This document shows, piece by piece, positions 1-9,781 of a stretch of 64,000 nt of DNA; the stretch's first letter is position 1; every line of letters begins with the position of its first letter. The stretch comes from Acinetobacter pittii. Lineage in GTDB: Bacteria; Pseudomonadota; Gammaproteobacteria; Pseudomonadales; Moraxellaceae. The stretch covers positions 372,001-436,000 of the forward strand of contig NZ_CP139249.1 in NCBI RefSeq assembly GCF_034064985.1. The letters run 5' to 3'. Below the pieces are notes generated by a model, which made no database searches, was not told the origin of the DNA, and saw only the letters and a program-made list of their open reading frames with translations. The translations under genes were made by a program, and so were the position numbers.

Positions 1-390
1 CATATTCAGGGGCCGCGTAAAGATGATATTTGCTACGCAACTCAAAACAGACAAGATGCTGTGCGTGATTTAGCTGAAAAGTGTGATGTGGTTTTAGTTG
101 TAGGTTCACCTAACTCATCAAACTCAAATCGATTGCGTGAGCTTGCAGAACGTATGGGTAAAGCTGCTTACCTTGTAGATAATGCTGATCAGTTAGAGCA
201 GTCATGGTTCAATGAGACTTGCAAGATCGGTGTTACCGCTGGTGCTTCTGCGCCAGAAATTTTGATTAAACAAGTTATTCAACGTTTACAAGATTGGGGT
301 GCTCAAGCACCGAAAGAGTTAGAGGGACGTGAAGAGAATATTACTTTTAGTCTTCCTAAAGAATTACGCATTCATGTGACTCAAGCATAA
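1..390 (+). CDS. ispH: 4-hydroxy-3-methylbut-2-enyl diphosphate reductase (C-terminal part)
   Basis: This is the last 129 codons of IspH, cut by the window edge; the open frame runs back to base 1. IspH is the [4Fe-4S] enzyme that reduces HMBPP to IPP and DMAPP in the final step of the MEP isoprenoid pathway, in the cytoplasm. Visible family segments are [24 protein letters not shown] and [15 protein letters not shown]. The Cys of ETC is the third cluster ligand and the GSPNSSN stretch binds substrate. The C-terminus is complete and an intrinsic terminator follows, so ispH does not read efficiently into the pilus operon. Identity is secure; only the N-terminal half is missing. Confidence 0.95.
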   Translation, partial: HIQGPRKDDICYATQNRQDAVRDLAEKCDVVLVVGSPNSSNSNRLRELAERMGKAAYLVDNADQLEQSWFNETCKIGVTAGASAPEILIKQVIQRLQDWGAQAPKELEGREENITFSLPKELRIHVTQA

Positions 391-428
391 AGTGTGACTT
401 ATTTAACATACTGATTTTAAAATAGTTA

Positions 429-467
429 AACAGATAATTGTTGATATGACAGTTATCTGTTTTTTTA
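429..467 (+). terminator. Intrinsic terminator after ispH
   Basis: The 9-bp inverted repeat AACAGATAA / TTATCTGTT has a 15-nt loop and runs into a T-tract. It separates ispH from the pilus operon. Confidence 0.8.
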
Positions 468-561
468 TACCCTTTATCTGCTTTGTATTTGTTTTGTAAA
501 CATAAGGCGTAAAATTTAATTAATAAATAAAAAATTTTTAAGTTTATTTGGGGTTCTGGGG

Positions 562-1035
562 ATGAGGGGAATTACTCCGCAAGACGGGTTCACCTTGGTT
601 GAACTTATGGTGACGATTGCGGTCATGGCGATTATCGCGATGATGGCCGCGCCATCTATGTCGAATTTATTAGAAAGTATAAGGTTTGATACTAATCAAA
701 GAGACTTAATCAACACACTATCTGATGCGAAAAGTCAGGCTGTACTAAGTCATGCAAATGTTTCTGTAAATCTAAACTCAAATGCTGCTAATACTTTAAC
801 AACTTTTAACTGGATTGCAGACAAAGATAATAGTCTTGAGCTAAAACTTTTAGCAACGGATGGAACTACAACATCACTATCTACCTCAAACATCATATTT
901 ATACCAAATGGGACGGTTTCTAGTATTTCACAAGATTTGCTTATTTCTATGTGCAATTCTCAATTACACGTTAAGAAAAGTTTTGTTTTATCAAAACTGG
1001 GTTCCATCTTTATGAATCCAAAGGAAACTTGTTAA
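562..1035 (+). CDS. fimU: Minor pseudopilin, GspH/FimU type
   Basis: This is a 157-residue minor pilin of the type IV pilus. The class III leader is short: QDG|FTLVELM, with the prepilin-peptidase site after Gly9 and the Glu5 of the mature protein at Glu14. A hydrophobic helix follows to about residue 33. As first gene of the minor-pilin operon, in the fimU-pilV-pilW-pilX-pilY1-pilE order of Pseudomonas aeruginosa, it fits FimU/FimT, part of the complex that primes pilus assembly at the inner membrane. Its stop overlaps the pilV start (TAATG). The assignment to FimU rather than another GspH-like pilin rests on gene order. Confidence 0.8.
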   Translation: MRGITPQDGFTLVELMVTIAVMAIIAMMAAPSMSNLLESIRFDTNQRDLINTLSDAKSQAVLSHANVSVNLNSNAANTLTTFNWIADKDNSLELKLLATDGTTTSLSTSNIIFIPNGTVSSISQDLLISMCNSQLHVKKSFVLSKLGSIFMNPKETC

Positions 1036-1538
1036 TGCAAAATTATAAAAATCAAAAAGGTATAGGATTGGTGGAGATATTAGTTGCCTTACTTTTACTC
1101 GCAATAGGTGTTTTGGGATATGTGGCTTTGCAATATCGGGCAATAGAAGCTACTTCGGAGGCTACATATCGTGCACAGGGAATTAATATTGCACGTGATT
1201 TAGCAGAAAGAATAAGAGTAAACCGCTCAGCCTTAAATAAATATAAAACAGAAATCAGCACAGCTGAAAATCAAAAAATATCTCAAAAAAATTGTTCAAC
1301 AAGTAATTGTACTTTAACTGAGTTAGCAGATTTCGATGTTTCTCAGGTTGCAAAAAATGCAGATGCCTTAGGTATGACTATAAATATGATGACGTGCAAA
1401 GGTAATAATAATGGGCGTAATTGTATTTATGTTGCATGGGCAGATACTAGTGCGACAGATGGTGATGGTGTAACAGATTGTACTAATGGCACAAGTTATA
1501 ACGCGGCATCAACTTGTTTAATCATGGAGGTTTATTAA
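1035..1538 (+). CDS. pilV: Minor pilin PilV
   Basis: This 167-residue type IV minor pilin has the leader QKG|IGLVEILVALLLLAIG, with the cleavage Gly at 9 and Glu5 of the mature form at Glu14. The start is the ATG overlapping the fimU stop by one base; an upstream TTG at 1029 is in frame but gives a poorer leader. The C-terminal half contains several Cys, as in PilV proteins. It likely acts with PilW and PilX in the priming and tip complex and is translationally coupled to both neighbours. Confidence 0.82.
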   Translation: MQNYKNQKGIGLVEILVALLLLAIGVLGYVALQYRAIEATSEATYRAQGINIARDLAERIRVNRSALNKYKTEISTAENQKISQKNCSTSNCTLTELADFDVSQVAKNADALGMTINMMTCKGNNNGRNCIYVAWADTSATDGDGVTDCTNGTSYNAASTCLIMEVY

Positions 1539-2512
1539 TGAAAAACCAATATGGTTTTACTTTAATTGAGTTAATGCTGTCCTTAACCTTAGGTTTGATT
1601 ATTACTGCCGCAGCAATTTTATTATTTTTTACTGGACAAAAAAGTTTAACGCTACAGCACGGTGCGACAGATTTACAGGATAATGCTAATTTTGGTTTGA
1701 ACTACATAGTTAAAGATATCAGACTAGCTAATCTAGATGCTAGTCGGGCATTTATGAATGATCAAACAACATATGGTGGAGTTGTACTTACTTCTACAGC
1801 GAATGCCTTTATTGATACATTAAATGGCAATACAAAAATTGCTAATTTACCCAATTCTATTTTAGAGGCAAAAGTTCCTTTAACCTTACTAACTCAAAGC
1901 GATGGAGATAGTGTCGGCACTGCTCCGGCATGGGCGGGCGCATCAAATGTTAATGATTTTACCAGTGATCAGTTGGTTATTCAGTTTGCTCCTACTGAAA
2001 TAGGTGGTTTTGATTGTGAAGGACAGTCAATTAATACAACAAATAATTATATTGTAGAGCGATATTTTTTAAGAGTTGATACAAGAGCATTAACAAGTGA
2101 ATCCAATAAGGCATTGGCGTTAGCTTGTGACTCTGGTCATTATCCAAAATCTGGTTCACCTACAGAAATTACGGATTTTGGAGATGCTGGACAGATCATT
2201 ATGAAACGCGTTGATTATTTTAGAGTTCTATTAGGTATTGATATTGGAAATGGACAGTATCGTTATATTAGTTCTCATGATTATTTAACGAATTATGCTT
2301 CACCGAGACCTCGTATTTTATCAGTTCAATTAGGAATGCTAACCCGTTCTACACAGTCTGTAGGACGAGATACCGCTATTAAGGATAATCAAACATTTAA
2401 TGTGCTTGATCGTACAGTAACCGTTAAGACCCCACAGTCAAATAGCCCAAAATATATTAGGCAGGTTATTTCCCAGACAATCGCCTTGAGAAATGGTTTT
2501 GGGAGCAGATAA
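1538..2512 (+). CDS. pilW: Minor pilin PilW
   Basis: This 324-residue protein has the prepilin leader NQYG|FTLIELMLSLTLGLIITAA: Gly6 is the cleavage site and Glu11 is the conserved Glu5 of the mature protein. The length and a large C-terminal globular domain match the PilW family of type IV pilus assembly proteins. ATG 1538 overlaps the pilV stop (TAATG) and has GGAGG seven bases upstream. PilW works with PilV, PilX and FimU to initiate pilus assembly and carry PilY1 to the tip. Confidence 0.85.
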   Translation: MKNQYGFTLIELMLSLTLGLIITAAAILLFFTGQKSLTLQHGATDLQDNANFGLNYIVKDIRLANLDASRAFMNDQTTYGGVVLTSTANAFIDTLNGNTKIANLPNSILEAKVPLTLLTQSDGDSVGTAPAWAGASNVNDFTSDQLVIQFAPTEIGGFDCEGQSINTTNNYIVERYFLRVDTRALTSESNKALALACDSGHYPKSGSPTEITDFGDAGQIIMKRVDYFRVLLGIDIGNGQYRYISSHDYLTNYASPRPRILSVQLGMLTRSTQSVGRDTAIKDNQTFNVLDRTVTVKTPQSNSPKYIRQVISQTIALRNGFGSR

Positions 2513-2514
2513 AA

Positions 2515-3279
2515 ATGAAAAAAATTCAAACAGGTGCAACCTTAATCGTTGTATTGGTCTTATTGCTTGTAATTACGATAATTGGCACATTAGCTATCCG
2601 TCAAAGTTTGATGTCATTAAATATTGTCACAAATAGTCAGGCACAGCAGTTACTTATACAAAACTCGGATGCCGCCTTATTTAATGTAGAAGATGGTAGT
2701 AATTTACTGCGTAATTTAGCCCGTGATGGAATGTTTGGTTATATTCGCGGGGATGCCAATAAAGATAAAGAATTAGTGTTTTGCTACAGAGGTGATCAGA
2801 GCCAGTTTTTTAGCCTAGCAAATGCCAGCATTATGCAATGGATAGCTGGGGCATCTGCTCCAACAGGAAGTGCTTTAGGAACTGATGGCTACTGTAAATC
2901 TAATTCTATTGATAGTACAAAAAATTATTTTACGAGTGGTCGTAGTGTCGTGATGACGCAGGTAGCAGTAAAGTTTGCATCCACTACAAGTGATCCATTT
3001 CAGCATAGTTTACGTGGCACAGATACTAAAAATGTCAAAATGGAAGACACTGAAAAAGTTGTTGTTTTTGCTACATCTTTTATTCCATCTTTGTCGACTG
3101 CGGCCAAGGCCGATATAGACGAGTGTCTTTCAAGCAAAATGAATCAAGTTATTCAGCCATCTGATGTATTAACGGCTGTTGCAGGAGCGACAGAAAGCGT
3201 TTCAGCCTGTTTACATAGATTAAATGTACCGTATACAACGCAAGTGGCTGAATACACGATTGCACAAGATTTTATTTAA
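2515..3279 (+). CDS. pilX: Minor pilin PilX
   Basis: This 254-residue PilX-like pilin has the leader QTG|ATLIVVLVLLLVITIIG. The mature position 5 is Val rather than Glu, as expected for the PilX/GspK class, whose members lack Glu5. A hydrophobic helix spans about residues 8-28 and a globular region with Cys follows. It starts two bases after pilW and ends 11 bases before pilY1, so it is co-translated with them. Its role is inferred from P. aeruginosa PilX in the PilVWX-PilY1 complex. Confidence 0.82.
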   Translation: MKKIQTGATLIVVLVLLLVITIIGTLAIRQSLMSLNIVTNSQAQQLLIQNSDAALFNVEDGSNLLRNLARDGMFGYIRGDANKDKELVFCYRGDQSQFFSLANASIMQWIAGASAPTGSALGTDGYCKSNSIDSTKNYFTSGRSVVMTQVAVKFASTTSDPFQHSLRGTDTKNVKMEDTEKVVVFATSFIPSLSTAAKADIDECLSSKMNQVIQPSDVLTAVAGATESVSACLHRLNVPYTTQVAEYTIAQDFI

Positions 3280-3290
3280 TTGGGGAAATC

Positions 3291-6200
3291 ATGAAAAATT
3301 ATAAAAAAGAAAGAGATTCTATCTTTCAGAATCTTAGTGGGTTAGGAGTAATGACGGGAACATTTTTTCTAACAACGCTCATCTGTTCTAGTGTGGTACA
3401 GGCTAGTGATATTGATATTTATCAACAAGCTAGATCTGGAAAAATTACCTTAATGCTAATGCTGGATATTTCGGGGAGTATGAAAGGTCAAACAGCATGT
3501 GATCTACCAAGTGGGGCAACTTATATCAGCTCAGGTACAGAAGCCGCTACAACTAGTATTCCTTACGAAAGAGCTTTTTGTGAAGCAACAGGAAATAATA
3601 GAATTTATCTGTACAGAACCTATAAAAAATTAGGTACGACTTATTATCAAGAATGTTCAAATAAAGCTGTTGATTATACTTCATGTATTTGGGGTAATGA
3701 GACCAAAGGTTCTAAACCGTCAGGTGTTACATATACAAGCAGTACATCCAATAGCTCTGGTGGTAGAACTTATACTAACTATTATAGCTCTGATACGGTC
3801 AGATATTATGATCGTATTACCCGTGTGAAAGATGGGGTATTTGATTTATTAAAAGGCAATACCGCTAAAGGAATCAATGCTTTATCAGATGATAAAGTAA
3901 TTGGATTATCAACTTTAGGAGTTGTATATAACAATCAGTCTTATAATATGGGGCGAGTTCTTGTACCAGCAAGACCATTAGGGGATTTAGTGGGAGGCTT
4001 TACTCAACGGGCATTACTACTTTCTGCAGTTTCAGGGCTGCCAGCACAAACTTATACACCTACAGCTCGTTCTTATGCAGAGGTTGCGTCCTATTTAATG
4101 GGAACAGCAACGAATGGTGCAAACTTGCAGGTATATTTCCAGAATAACTATGGCTCTTATGCTGTCTGTGATAATTGGGATGCAAACGGTGCATGTATTG
4201 GAGCTTGGGATGGCTGGTATAGTGGAGCTCTGCCCTCTAATTATACAAAAGGAAGCAGTGGCACTTTAGGGGGATATAGTGGATATTACTATTATGGTCC
4301 ACATCCCTATAGTGGTTTTCCATTATCGGTTGCTGAAAGTAAAAAAATAGATATTCTATCTTATAAAATACCAGATTCTTTAATTCAAACCGATAGTATT
4401 AAGCAGTGTAGTGGACAGGGTATTTATGTCCTAACAGATGGTGTACCAAATAAGAATTTGGGTTCTCAAAATTTGATGCAAACTGCTTTATCAAGTAAAG
4501 GGAGTAGTTTTAGCTGTGCAAATACTGATGATGGCTGGGATTGCATTCATAATTTTGCTTTAAAGTTACTTGATGCAACTGCAAATCCTTTAGGTTTAAA
4601 AATAAGAACTGCTGTTGTTGGGTTTGGTTCAGAATTTAATGATGCTCCTTCTTATAATAAAACGCTTACGCAAGGACAGAATATTGCTAATCTCGGTACG
4701 ATTGATACCAATGTAAAAAAAGCCGCTTATTGGGGAATTATTGGAGAGGGAGGGTGGTATTCAGGATCAAGTTCTGAGGATATTGTAAATAGCGTAAATG
4801 ATTTTATTGATAATTTGAGTACAGACATTCCTGCGGTGACTACAGGTACACCTACCATACCCCAAGATGAGCTGAATCCAACTGCTATTCAAAATTATGC
4901 CTATTATCCTCAGTTTCAACCTACTCCAGATAAGAATTATCAACTATGGGCTGGAAACCTTAAAAAATATAATGTAAATAATAGTGGCCGTCTGACGGAT
5001 AAAAATAATACTTTAATCGTTGATAGCCAGGGTAAATTACTGGCAAATAATGATTTGTGGTCACCTGATGTACAAGATGATGTGAAAGATGCAGATGAGA
5101 CAACTTATGGAAGTCAAAAGTTTGCATGGATGGGGGGAGTTAAATCACAGTTAGCATTACGTACATCTGCAACAAATACAGATACAGCCAATCGTAAGTT
5201 ATTAACTAACAGAAGTATAAGTGGAACGGGGGCTACATTAACAATAAGTGAAAGTTCGGCAAATGCATTAAAGCAAATAAATTTAAGTTACTTAACTGAG
5301 GATAGTTACAAGGAAGATCCTCAGCGTGGTTATTTAATGAATTTACTTGGCTATGCAGTTGATGCAACTAAGCCAGAAACAATTAATGCAACATTACTTT
5401 CTACGGCATCCGAACTTCGTCAAGTTGGAGCTGTAATGCATTCATCACCTATATTGATTACAAACAAAGGTGAAATTACATATAGCAATAATACCTTGGG
5501 TTCAAAAAATCGAGAGGATTATATTGTCTTTGGCTCAACACAAGGATTATTACACGCAGTTGATGCCTCAACTGGTAAAGAAAAATTTGCTTTTGTTCCA
5601 AATGAAATGGTTGATAATCAATATAAAGCTTTCGCAAAATTTGATTCAACGAATGGGGGAATGCAGAATCTATTTTATGGTGTAGATGGCCCTTGGAAAG
5701 CTTATACAGAGTTCGTAGCGGATAGTAGCGGTAACTTAACAGTAGGAACAGGTAAGGGTAACTTAAAAGGAAAACAATACGTATATGGTGGTTTACGTAT
5801 GGGAGGAAATAGTTACTACGCACTTGATTTAGCAGATATAAATAATCCAAAGCTCAAATTTCATATTGATCCTCTTAATCAGAAAATATATGCAAATGGT
5901 ACTTCAAAGACAGTTTCGGCTCTACAGTACATGGGACAAAGTTGGTCCAAGCCAACAATTGCTTGGGTAAAGTGGGGGGGAGTACGTAAGTTAGTTATGT
6001 TTGTTGGTGGAGGGTATGACGCTGGTTATGAAAATGATAGCTATAGTCAGACAAACAAAACTGGTGCTGGTGTATATATGTTTGATGCTGAGAATGGCGA
6101 TTTGCTTTGGTGGGCGAGTGATAATGCCACTGCATCAAGTGCTGCTACAACAACTTCAGGTTTGATTGCGACAAAGAATAGTAATCTTCAATATAGCGTT

Positions 6201-7067
6201 GTTAGTGAAATTAAAGCCATTGATCGTGATGCTGATGGCTTGGTGGATCATCTTTATTTTGGAGACTTGGGGGGGCAAGCTTTTCGCATAGATTTGAATA
6301 ATTCTTCTTCTACGATAGGTGGCTTTGCAACTCGTGTGGTTCGATTATTAAATTTACATAATGGACAATATAGTCCTCGCTTTTATGAACAGCCCGCTTT
6401 TTCAATTTATGACTATGAACGAACTCCATTTGCTGTAATTACTTTGGGCAGTGGTAATCGAAGTAAACCTTTGGCAGAGTATACTGTTGGTTCGTCATAT
6501 GATTATGATGCAATTTATAATATTTATGATAAAGATGTTGCTCGTCGTGATTTATATGCAGATATTACATTAAATACAGAAGCTAAAAATACAACGGCTG
6601 CAAATCCCTTAGCTGAAATCACTGATACAAATCGTTTTTCTAATAAGACTTTAGCTGCATCCTATAGCAGTAATGGGTGGTTTTATCGATTTAAGTCAAA
6701 TAAGCAGCAAAGCGAAAAGATAATGAGCGTGCCGTTAGTTATTAATAATGATCTATTTGTTAGTACTTTTGATGCGAGTAAGTCGGGACTGGCTGGTGAT
6801 TGCGGTGCAGGAGTAAAAGGAGAAAGCTTTGTAAACTTATTCTGTATGCCTTATGGACAGTGCGCAAGTGGTACAAAAGATACTTATCGTTTAAGTCTGG
6901 GGGCGGGTATTACATCAGCTTCTATCGGGGCAGCAGATACAGCGGGATCTACTCGTCTTATTGTTGCAAACGTTGATACTTCGAATATACAGGGTAATCT
7001 AATTAAGGATAAGCGATATGGTACAAAGTTAGCTTTAATTCCACAGCGTTGGTATGAGAAAAACTAG
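3291..7067 (+). CDS. pilY1: PilY1-type pilus tip adhesin/assembly factor
   Basis: This 1258-residue exported protein has a signal sequence ending near VQA38. An N-terminal von Willebrand A-like region carries the MIDAS start DISGSM (59-64). The C-terminal half has the PilY1 beta-propeller, with tryptophan- and glycine-rich blades such as YIVFGSTQGLLHAVDA. A calcium-loop-like segment, DRDADGLVDHLYFGD, spans about 978-992. PilY1 sits at the pilus tip, promotes extension and adhesion, and in other bacteria acts in surface sensing. ComC of A. baylyi is the related competence factor. GGGGA lies just upstream of the start. There is no frameshift. Confidence 0.9.
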   Translation: MKNYKKERDSIFQNLSGLGVMTGTFFLTTLICSSVVQASDIDIYQQARSGKITLMLMLDISGSMKGQTACDLPSGATYISSGTEAATTSIPYERAFCEATGNNRIYLYRTYKKLGTTYYQECSNKAVDYTSCIWGNETKGSKPSGVTYTSSTSNSSGGRTYTNYYSSDTVRYYDRITRVKDGVFDLLKGNTAKGINALSDDKVIGLSTLGVVYNNQSYNMGRVLVPARPLGDLVGGFTQRALLLSAVSGLPAQTYTPTARSYAEVASYLMGTATNGANLQVYFQNNYGSYAVCDNWDANGACIGAWDGWYSGALPSNYTKGSSGTLGGYSGYYYYGPHPYSGFPLSVAESKKIDILSYKIPDSLIQTDSIKQCSGQGIYVLTDGVPNKNLGSQNLMQTALSSKGSSFSCANTDDGWDCIHNFALKLLDATANPLGLKIRTAVVGFGSEFNDAPSYNKTLTQGQNIANLGTIDTNVKKAAYWGIIGEGGWYSGSSSEDIVNSVNDFIDNLSTDIPAVTTGTPTIPQDELNPTAIQNYAYYPQFQPTPDKNYQLWAGNLKKYNVNNSGRLTDKNNTLIVDSQGKLLANNDLWSPDVQDDVKDADETTYGSQKFAWMGGVKSQLALRTSATNTDTANRKLLTNRSISGTGATLTISESSANALKQINLSYLTEDSYKEDPQRGYLMNLLGYAVDATKPETINATLLSTASELRQVGAVMHSSPILITNKGEITYSNNTLGSKNREDYIVFGSTQGLLHAVDASTGKEKFAFVPNEMVDNQYKAFAKFDSTNGGMQNLFYGVDGPWKAYTEFVADSSGNLTVGTGKGNLKGKQYVYGGLRMGGNSYYALDLADINNPKLKFHIDPLNQKIYANGTSKTVSALQYMGQSWSKPTIAWVKWGGVRKLVMFVGGGYDAGYENDSYSQTNKTGAGVYMFDAENGDLLWWASDNATASSAATTTSGLIATKNSNLQYSVVSEIKAIDRDADGLVDHLYFGDLGGQAFRIDLNNSSSTIGGFATRVVRLLNLHNGQYSPRFYEQPAFSIYDYERTPFAVITLGSGNRSKPLAEYTVGSSYDYDAIYNIYDKDVARRDLYADITLNTEAKNTTAANPLAEITDTNRFSNKTLAASYSSNGWFYRFKSNKQQSEKIMSVPLVINNDLFVSTFDASKSGLAGDCGAGVKGESFVNLFCMPYGQCASGTKDTYRLSLGAGITSASIGAADTAGSTRLIVANVDTSNIQGNLIKDKRYGTKLALIPQRWYEKN

Positions 7068-7079
7068 TAGGAAGTTGGC

Positions 7080-7559
7080 ATGAAACAAATGAGAACGTCA
7101 TATTTCAAAGGTTTTACTTTAATTGAGCTAATGATCGTAGTAGCTGGAGTAGCTATTCTTGCAGCAATTGCACTTCCTTCATATCGAGCCTATGTTTTGC
7201 GTGCTGATGCTTCTCGCGCAGAACAGGAAATCCAACAAATTTCCATACAGCTCAATCGTCATAAATCTAGAAATTTTAATTATAAAGGTTTTTCTATAGG
7301 TGCTACCGCACCTGTAGTTTTGCCTGTTGGTGCGACTGCTAGTACTGTTAAATATAAAATAACGGTAAGAGATGGCGATGATCCTTCAAAAACCTTAACA
7401 GATACTATAGCTTTAGGACAAAACTGGGTTATCCGCGCAGAGGCTACCGATCCTAATAATTTTACTTTTTTGTTTAATAGTAGTGGGTTAATTTGTAAGA
7501 ACAAAGCTACTAGTAATGTTACTTATACAACTTGTGGCACTGGAGTTGAGCCATGGTAA
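7080..7559 (+). CDS. pilE: PilE-like type IV minor pilin (first copy)
   Basis: This 159-residue pilin has the leader YFKG|FTLIELMIVVAGVAILAAIALPSY: cleavage follows Gly11 and the conserved Glu is Glu16. The C-terminal domain has a Cys pair (ICKN and TTCG), the usual D-loop disulfide. AGGAAG precedes the ATG. It overlaps the next pilin by 7 bases. In Acinetobacter the pilin-like competence factors ComE and ComF are of this type; I cannot say which copy matches which. Confidence 0.8.
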   Translation: MKQMRTSYFKGFTLIELMIVVAGVAILAAIALPSYRAYVLRADASRAEQEIQQISIQLNRHKSRNFNYKGFSIGATAPVVLPVGATASTVKYKITVRDGDDPSKTLTDTIALGQNWVIRAEATDPNNFTFLFNSSGLICKNKATSNVTYTTCGTGVEPW

Positions 7560-8017
7560 ATAAAATCAGAGGCTTTAACTTAATTGAGTTAATGATTGTT
7601 GTGGCAATTATTGCGATTTTAGCAGCGATAGCTTACCCCTCATATAAAGAGCATATTCGTCATACTAAGCGTGTGGATATGCAAACTACATTGCAACAGA
7701 TTGCTATGCAGATTCAACGTTATAAAGTAGCTAATTTTAAAGTTAGTGGAGCTACGGCTTTAGATTTGGGTGTTGCCTCATCTTATCCTACAAATGGCAC
7801 TCGTCTATATACAGTCAATTTGGCCCCAGTTACCTCTGGTGCTTTAACCGCTGAAACATGGGTGTTAATTGCAACACCGCTTGCAAATACTTCACAGACT
7901 GGAGACGGAAATATCGTCTTAAATTATCGTGGTGAGCGCTGTTGGACAAAGGGTACCGATATTAACAATGGTACGGCTTGTGTTCCTTCTGCTACTTCGA
8001 ATTGGGATGGACGTTAA
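7553..8017 (+). CDS. pilE: PilE-like type IV minor pilin (second copy)
   Basis: This 154-residue pilin has the leader KIRG|FNLIELMIVVAIIAILAAIAYPSY, with Gly7 at the cleavage site and Glu11 conserved (mature Glu13 position aside, the motif is NLIEL). The C-terminal Cys pair is in RCWTKG and TACVPS. It begins inside the end of the preceding pilin gene, so the two are translationally coupled. The two share their N-terminal helix but differ in the globular domain. It is the last gene of the pilus operon, and no obvious terminator separates it from rpsP. Confidence 0.8.
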   Translation: MVNKIRGFNLIELMIVVAIIAILAAIAYPSYKEHIRHTKRVDMQTTLQQIAMQIQRYKVANFKVSGATALDLGVASSYPTNGTRLYTVNLAPVTSGALTAETWVLIATPLANTSQTGDGNIVLNYRGERCWTKGTDINNGTACVPSATSNWDGR

Positions 8018-8077
8018 TTTAAATTCAAAACTGCGGATAACTCAAAAAATAATCTTTCTTTCGGGGCGAAAATCACG

Positions 8078-8083
8078 TAGAAT
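8078..8083 (+). promoter_or_regulatory. Candidate -10 box for rpsP operon
   Basis: TAGAAT is followed by a GC-rich discriminator (GTCGCCC) 80 bases before the rpsP ATG. GC-rich discriminators are typical of growth-rate or stringently controlled ribosomal promoters. No good -35 box is visible, so this is tentative. Confidence 0.4.
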
Positions 8084-8163
8084 GTCGCCCTCTATGAAAG
8101 GGGTTTGAAGTGTTGCCGATGGTCGGCGCAGGGATAATCCGTAAGAATTATAAGGCTTTTATC

Positions 8164-8415
8164 ATGGTTGTTATTCGTTTAGCACGTGGCGGCGCAAAAA
8201 AACGTCCATTCTATCAAATCGTTGTGACTGACAGCCGCAATGCACGTGATGGTCGTTTCATCGAGCGTATCGGTTTCTTTAACCCGACTGCACAAGGTCA
8301 AGCAGAAAAACTTCGTTTAGATGCAGACCGTTTTGCTCACTGGGTTTCTCAAGGTGCTCAACCTTCTGAACGTGTTGCTTCTTTAGCTGCTCAAGCTAAA
8401 AAAGCTACTGCATAA
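8164..8415 (+). CDS. rpsP: 30S ribosomal protein S16
   Basis: This 83-residue protein starts [20 protein letters not shown], the S16 signature, and ends with an Ala/Lys-rich tail. The open frame extends upstream to a TTG at 8110, but the ATG at 8164 matches the family N-terminus and has AAGG upstream. S16 binds 16S rRNA early in 30S assembly. It heads the conserved rpsP-rimM-trmD-rplS order. Confidence 0.97.
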   Translation: MVVIRLARGGAKKRPFYQIVVTDSRNARDGRFIERIGFFNPTAQGQAEKLRLDADRFAHWVSQGAQPSERVASLAAQAKKATA

Positions 8416-8434
8416 TTTTTGTAGTAGGTAGCCC

Positions 8435-8983
8435 ATGATATCAACACAGAATGTTCCCGAAGATCGTATTCAGATTGGACAGTTACGTTCAGCTTATGGA
8501 TTGAATGGGTGGCTCTGGGTGTATTCAAATACAGAACCTATGAGCAACATGTTTGACTACCTGCCTTGGTACATTGAGACCAAGGCCGGTTGGCAAACAA
8601 TAGATGTAAAACGTTGGAAACCACATGGCAAAGGCCTAGTTGTTGCGTTGAAAGGTGTGAGTGATCGCACTGGGGCGGAAAGCTTGGTTGGCGCTAATAT
8701 CTGGATTGCTAAGTCTCAACTGCCAAAAGCAGATGTAGATGAATACTACTGGTCAGATTTAAAGGGCTTAACTGTGTTAGGTCTTGATGAGGAAGAACAG
8801 GAAGTAAACTTAGGAAAAATTCATGAGTTGTTTGAAACTGGAGCCAATGATGTGATGGTGGTGCATGCTACCCCAGACAGCATTGATTCAGAAGAGCGCA
8901 TGATTCCTTGGCACAAAGATGTAGTACAACGTGTTGATCTTGAAGCTGGTCGTATTTACGTCAATTGGGGCGTAGATTATTAA
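8435..8983 (+). CDS. rimM: Ribosome maturation factor RimM
   Basis: This 182-residue RimM shows the N-terminal motif IGQLRSAYGLNGWLWV and the linker/PRC-barrel segment YYWSDLKGLTV, with a C-terminal IPWHKDVVQRVDL. RimM binds ribosomal protein S19 and the 16S head to assist 30S maturation. It lies 19 bases after rpsP and 42 before trmD, in the usual operon order. Confidence 0.95.
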   Translation: MISTQNVPEDRIQIGQLRSAYGLNGWLWVYSNTEPMSNMFDYLPWYIETKAGWQTIDVKRWKPHGKGLVVALKGVSDRTGAESLVGANIWIAKSQLPKADVDEYYWSDLKGLTVLGLDEEEQEVNLGKIHELFETGANDVMVVHATPDSIDSEERMIPWHKDVVQRVDLEAGRIYVNWGVDY

Positions 8984-9025
8984 TCCTTTTAGGATTAATA
9001 CAGCAGGAAAATAGAGGAGTCTGTA

Positions 9026-9781
9026 ATGTTTTTTGCAGTCATTACGCTTTTTCCTGAAATGTTTGAAGCGATTACAGCCTACGGCATCAGCGGACGTGCG
9101 GCAAAACGAGATATTGTACAAGTCACTTGTATTAATCCTCGTGATTTTGCTGAGGGAAACTACAGAAGAGTGGATGAACGTCCATTTGGTGGTGGCCCCG
9201 GTATGGTGATGATGGCTGAGCCTTTGGCGAAAGCAATTGCACATGCCAAACAACTTGCCTCACAAGCAGGACATGTTAATGTCCCTGTGGTGTATATGTC
9301 CCCACAAGGCAAAACCTTAAATGAACAGGCAGTACAGCAGTTTGTCGATTATGACGGCTTAATCGTACTGTGTGGACGTTATGAGGGAGTAGATGAACGT
9401 TTGATCCAGCATTATGTTGATCAAGAATGGTCAATTGGTGATTATGTTCTATCTGGTGGTGAACTGCCCGCTATGGTGTTACTTGACAGTATTATTCGCC
9501 GTTTGCCGAATGTAATGTCAGATGAACAATCAGCAGTACAAGATTCTTTTGTTGACGGTCTTTTAGATTGTCCACAATATACAAAGCCTGATCATTTTGA
9601 AGGGCTGGATGTGCCAGAGGTATTAAAATCTGGACATCATGGCAACATTGAAAAATGGCGCTTTTTGCAGCGATATCAACGAACTCTAGAGCGCCGACCA
9701 GAGTTGGTCGAAAAGGTTGAGTTGACTAAGCAGCAAAAAAAATGGCTAAAAGATACGCAATTGAATAATGGTAACTCTTAA
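9026..9781 (+). CDS. trmD: tRNA (guanine-N1)-methyltransferase TrmD
   Basis: This 251-residue enzyme methylates G37 of tRNAs to m1G using S-adenosylmethionine, preventing frameshifting. Trefoil-knot SPOUT motifs are visible: [37 protein letters not shown] and [16 protein letters not shown]. The length is near the usual 245-255. It sits between rimM and rplS. Confidence 0.96.
   Translation: MFFAVITLFPEMFEAITAYGISGRAAKRDIVQVTCINPRDFAEGNYRRVDERPFGGGPGMVMMAEPLAKAIAHAKQLASQAGHVNVPVVYMSPQGKTLNEQAVQQFVDYDGLIVLCGRYEGVDERLIQHYVDQEWSIGDYVLSGGELPAMVLLDSIIRRLPNVMSDEQSAVQDSFVDGLLDCPQYTKPDHFEGLDVPEVLKSGHHGNIEKWRFLQRYQRTLERRPELVEKVELTKQQKKWLKDTQLNNGNS

Noticed and set aside
5476..5850. Minus-strand frame inside pilY1
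   Set aside because: Antisense to a well-supported gene, low-complexity translation, no ribosome binding site.
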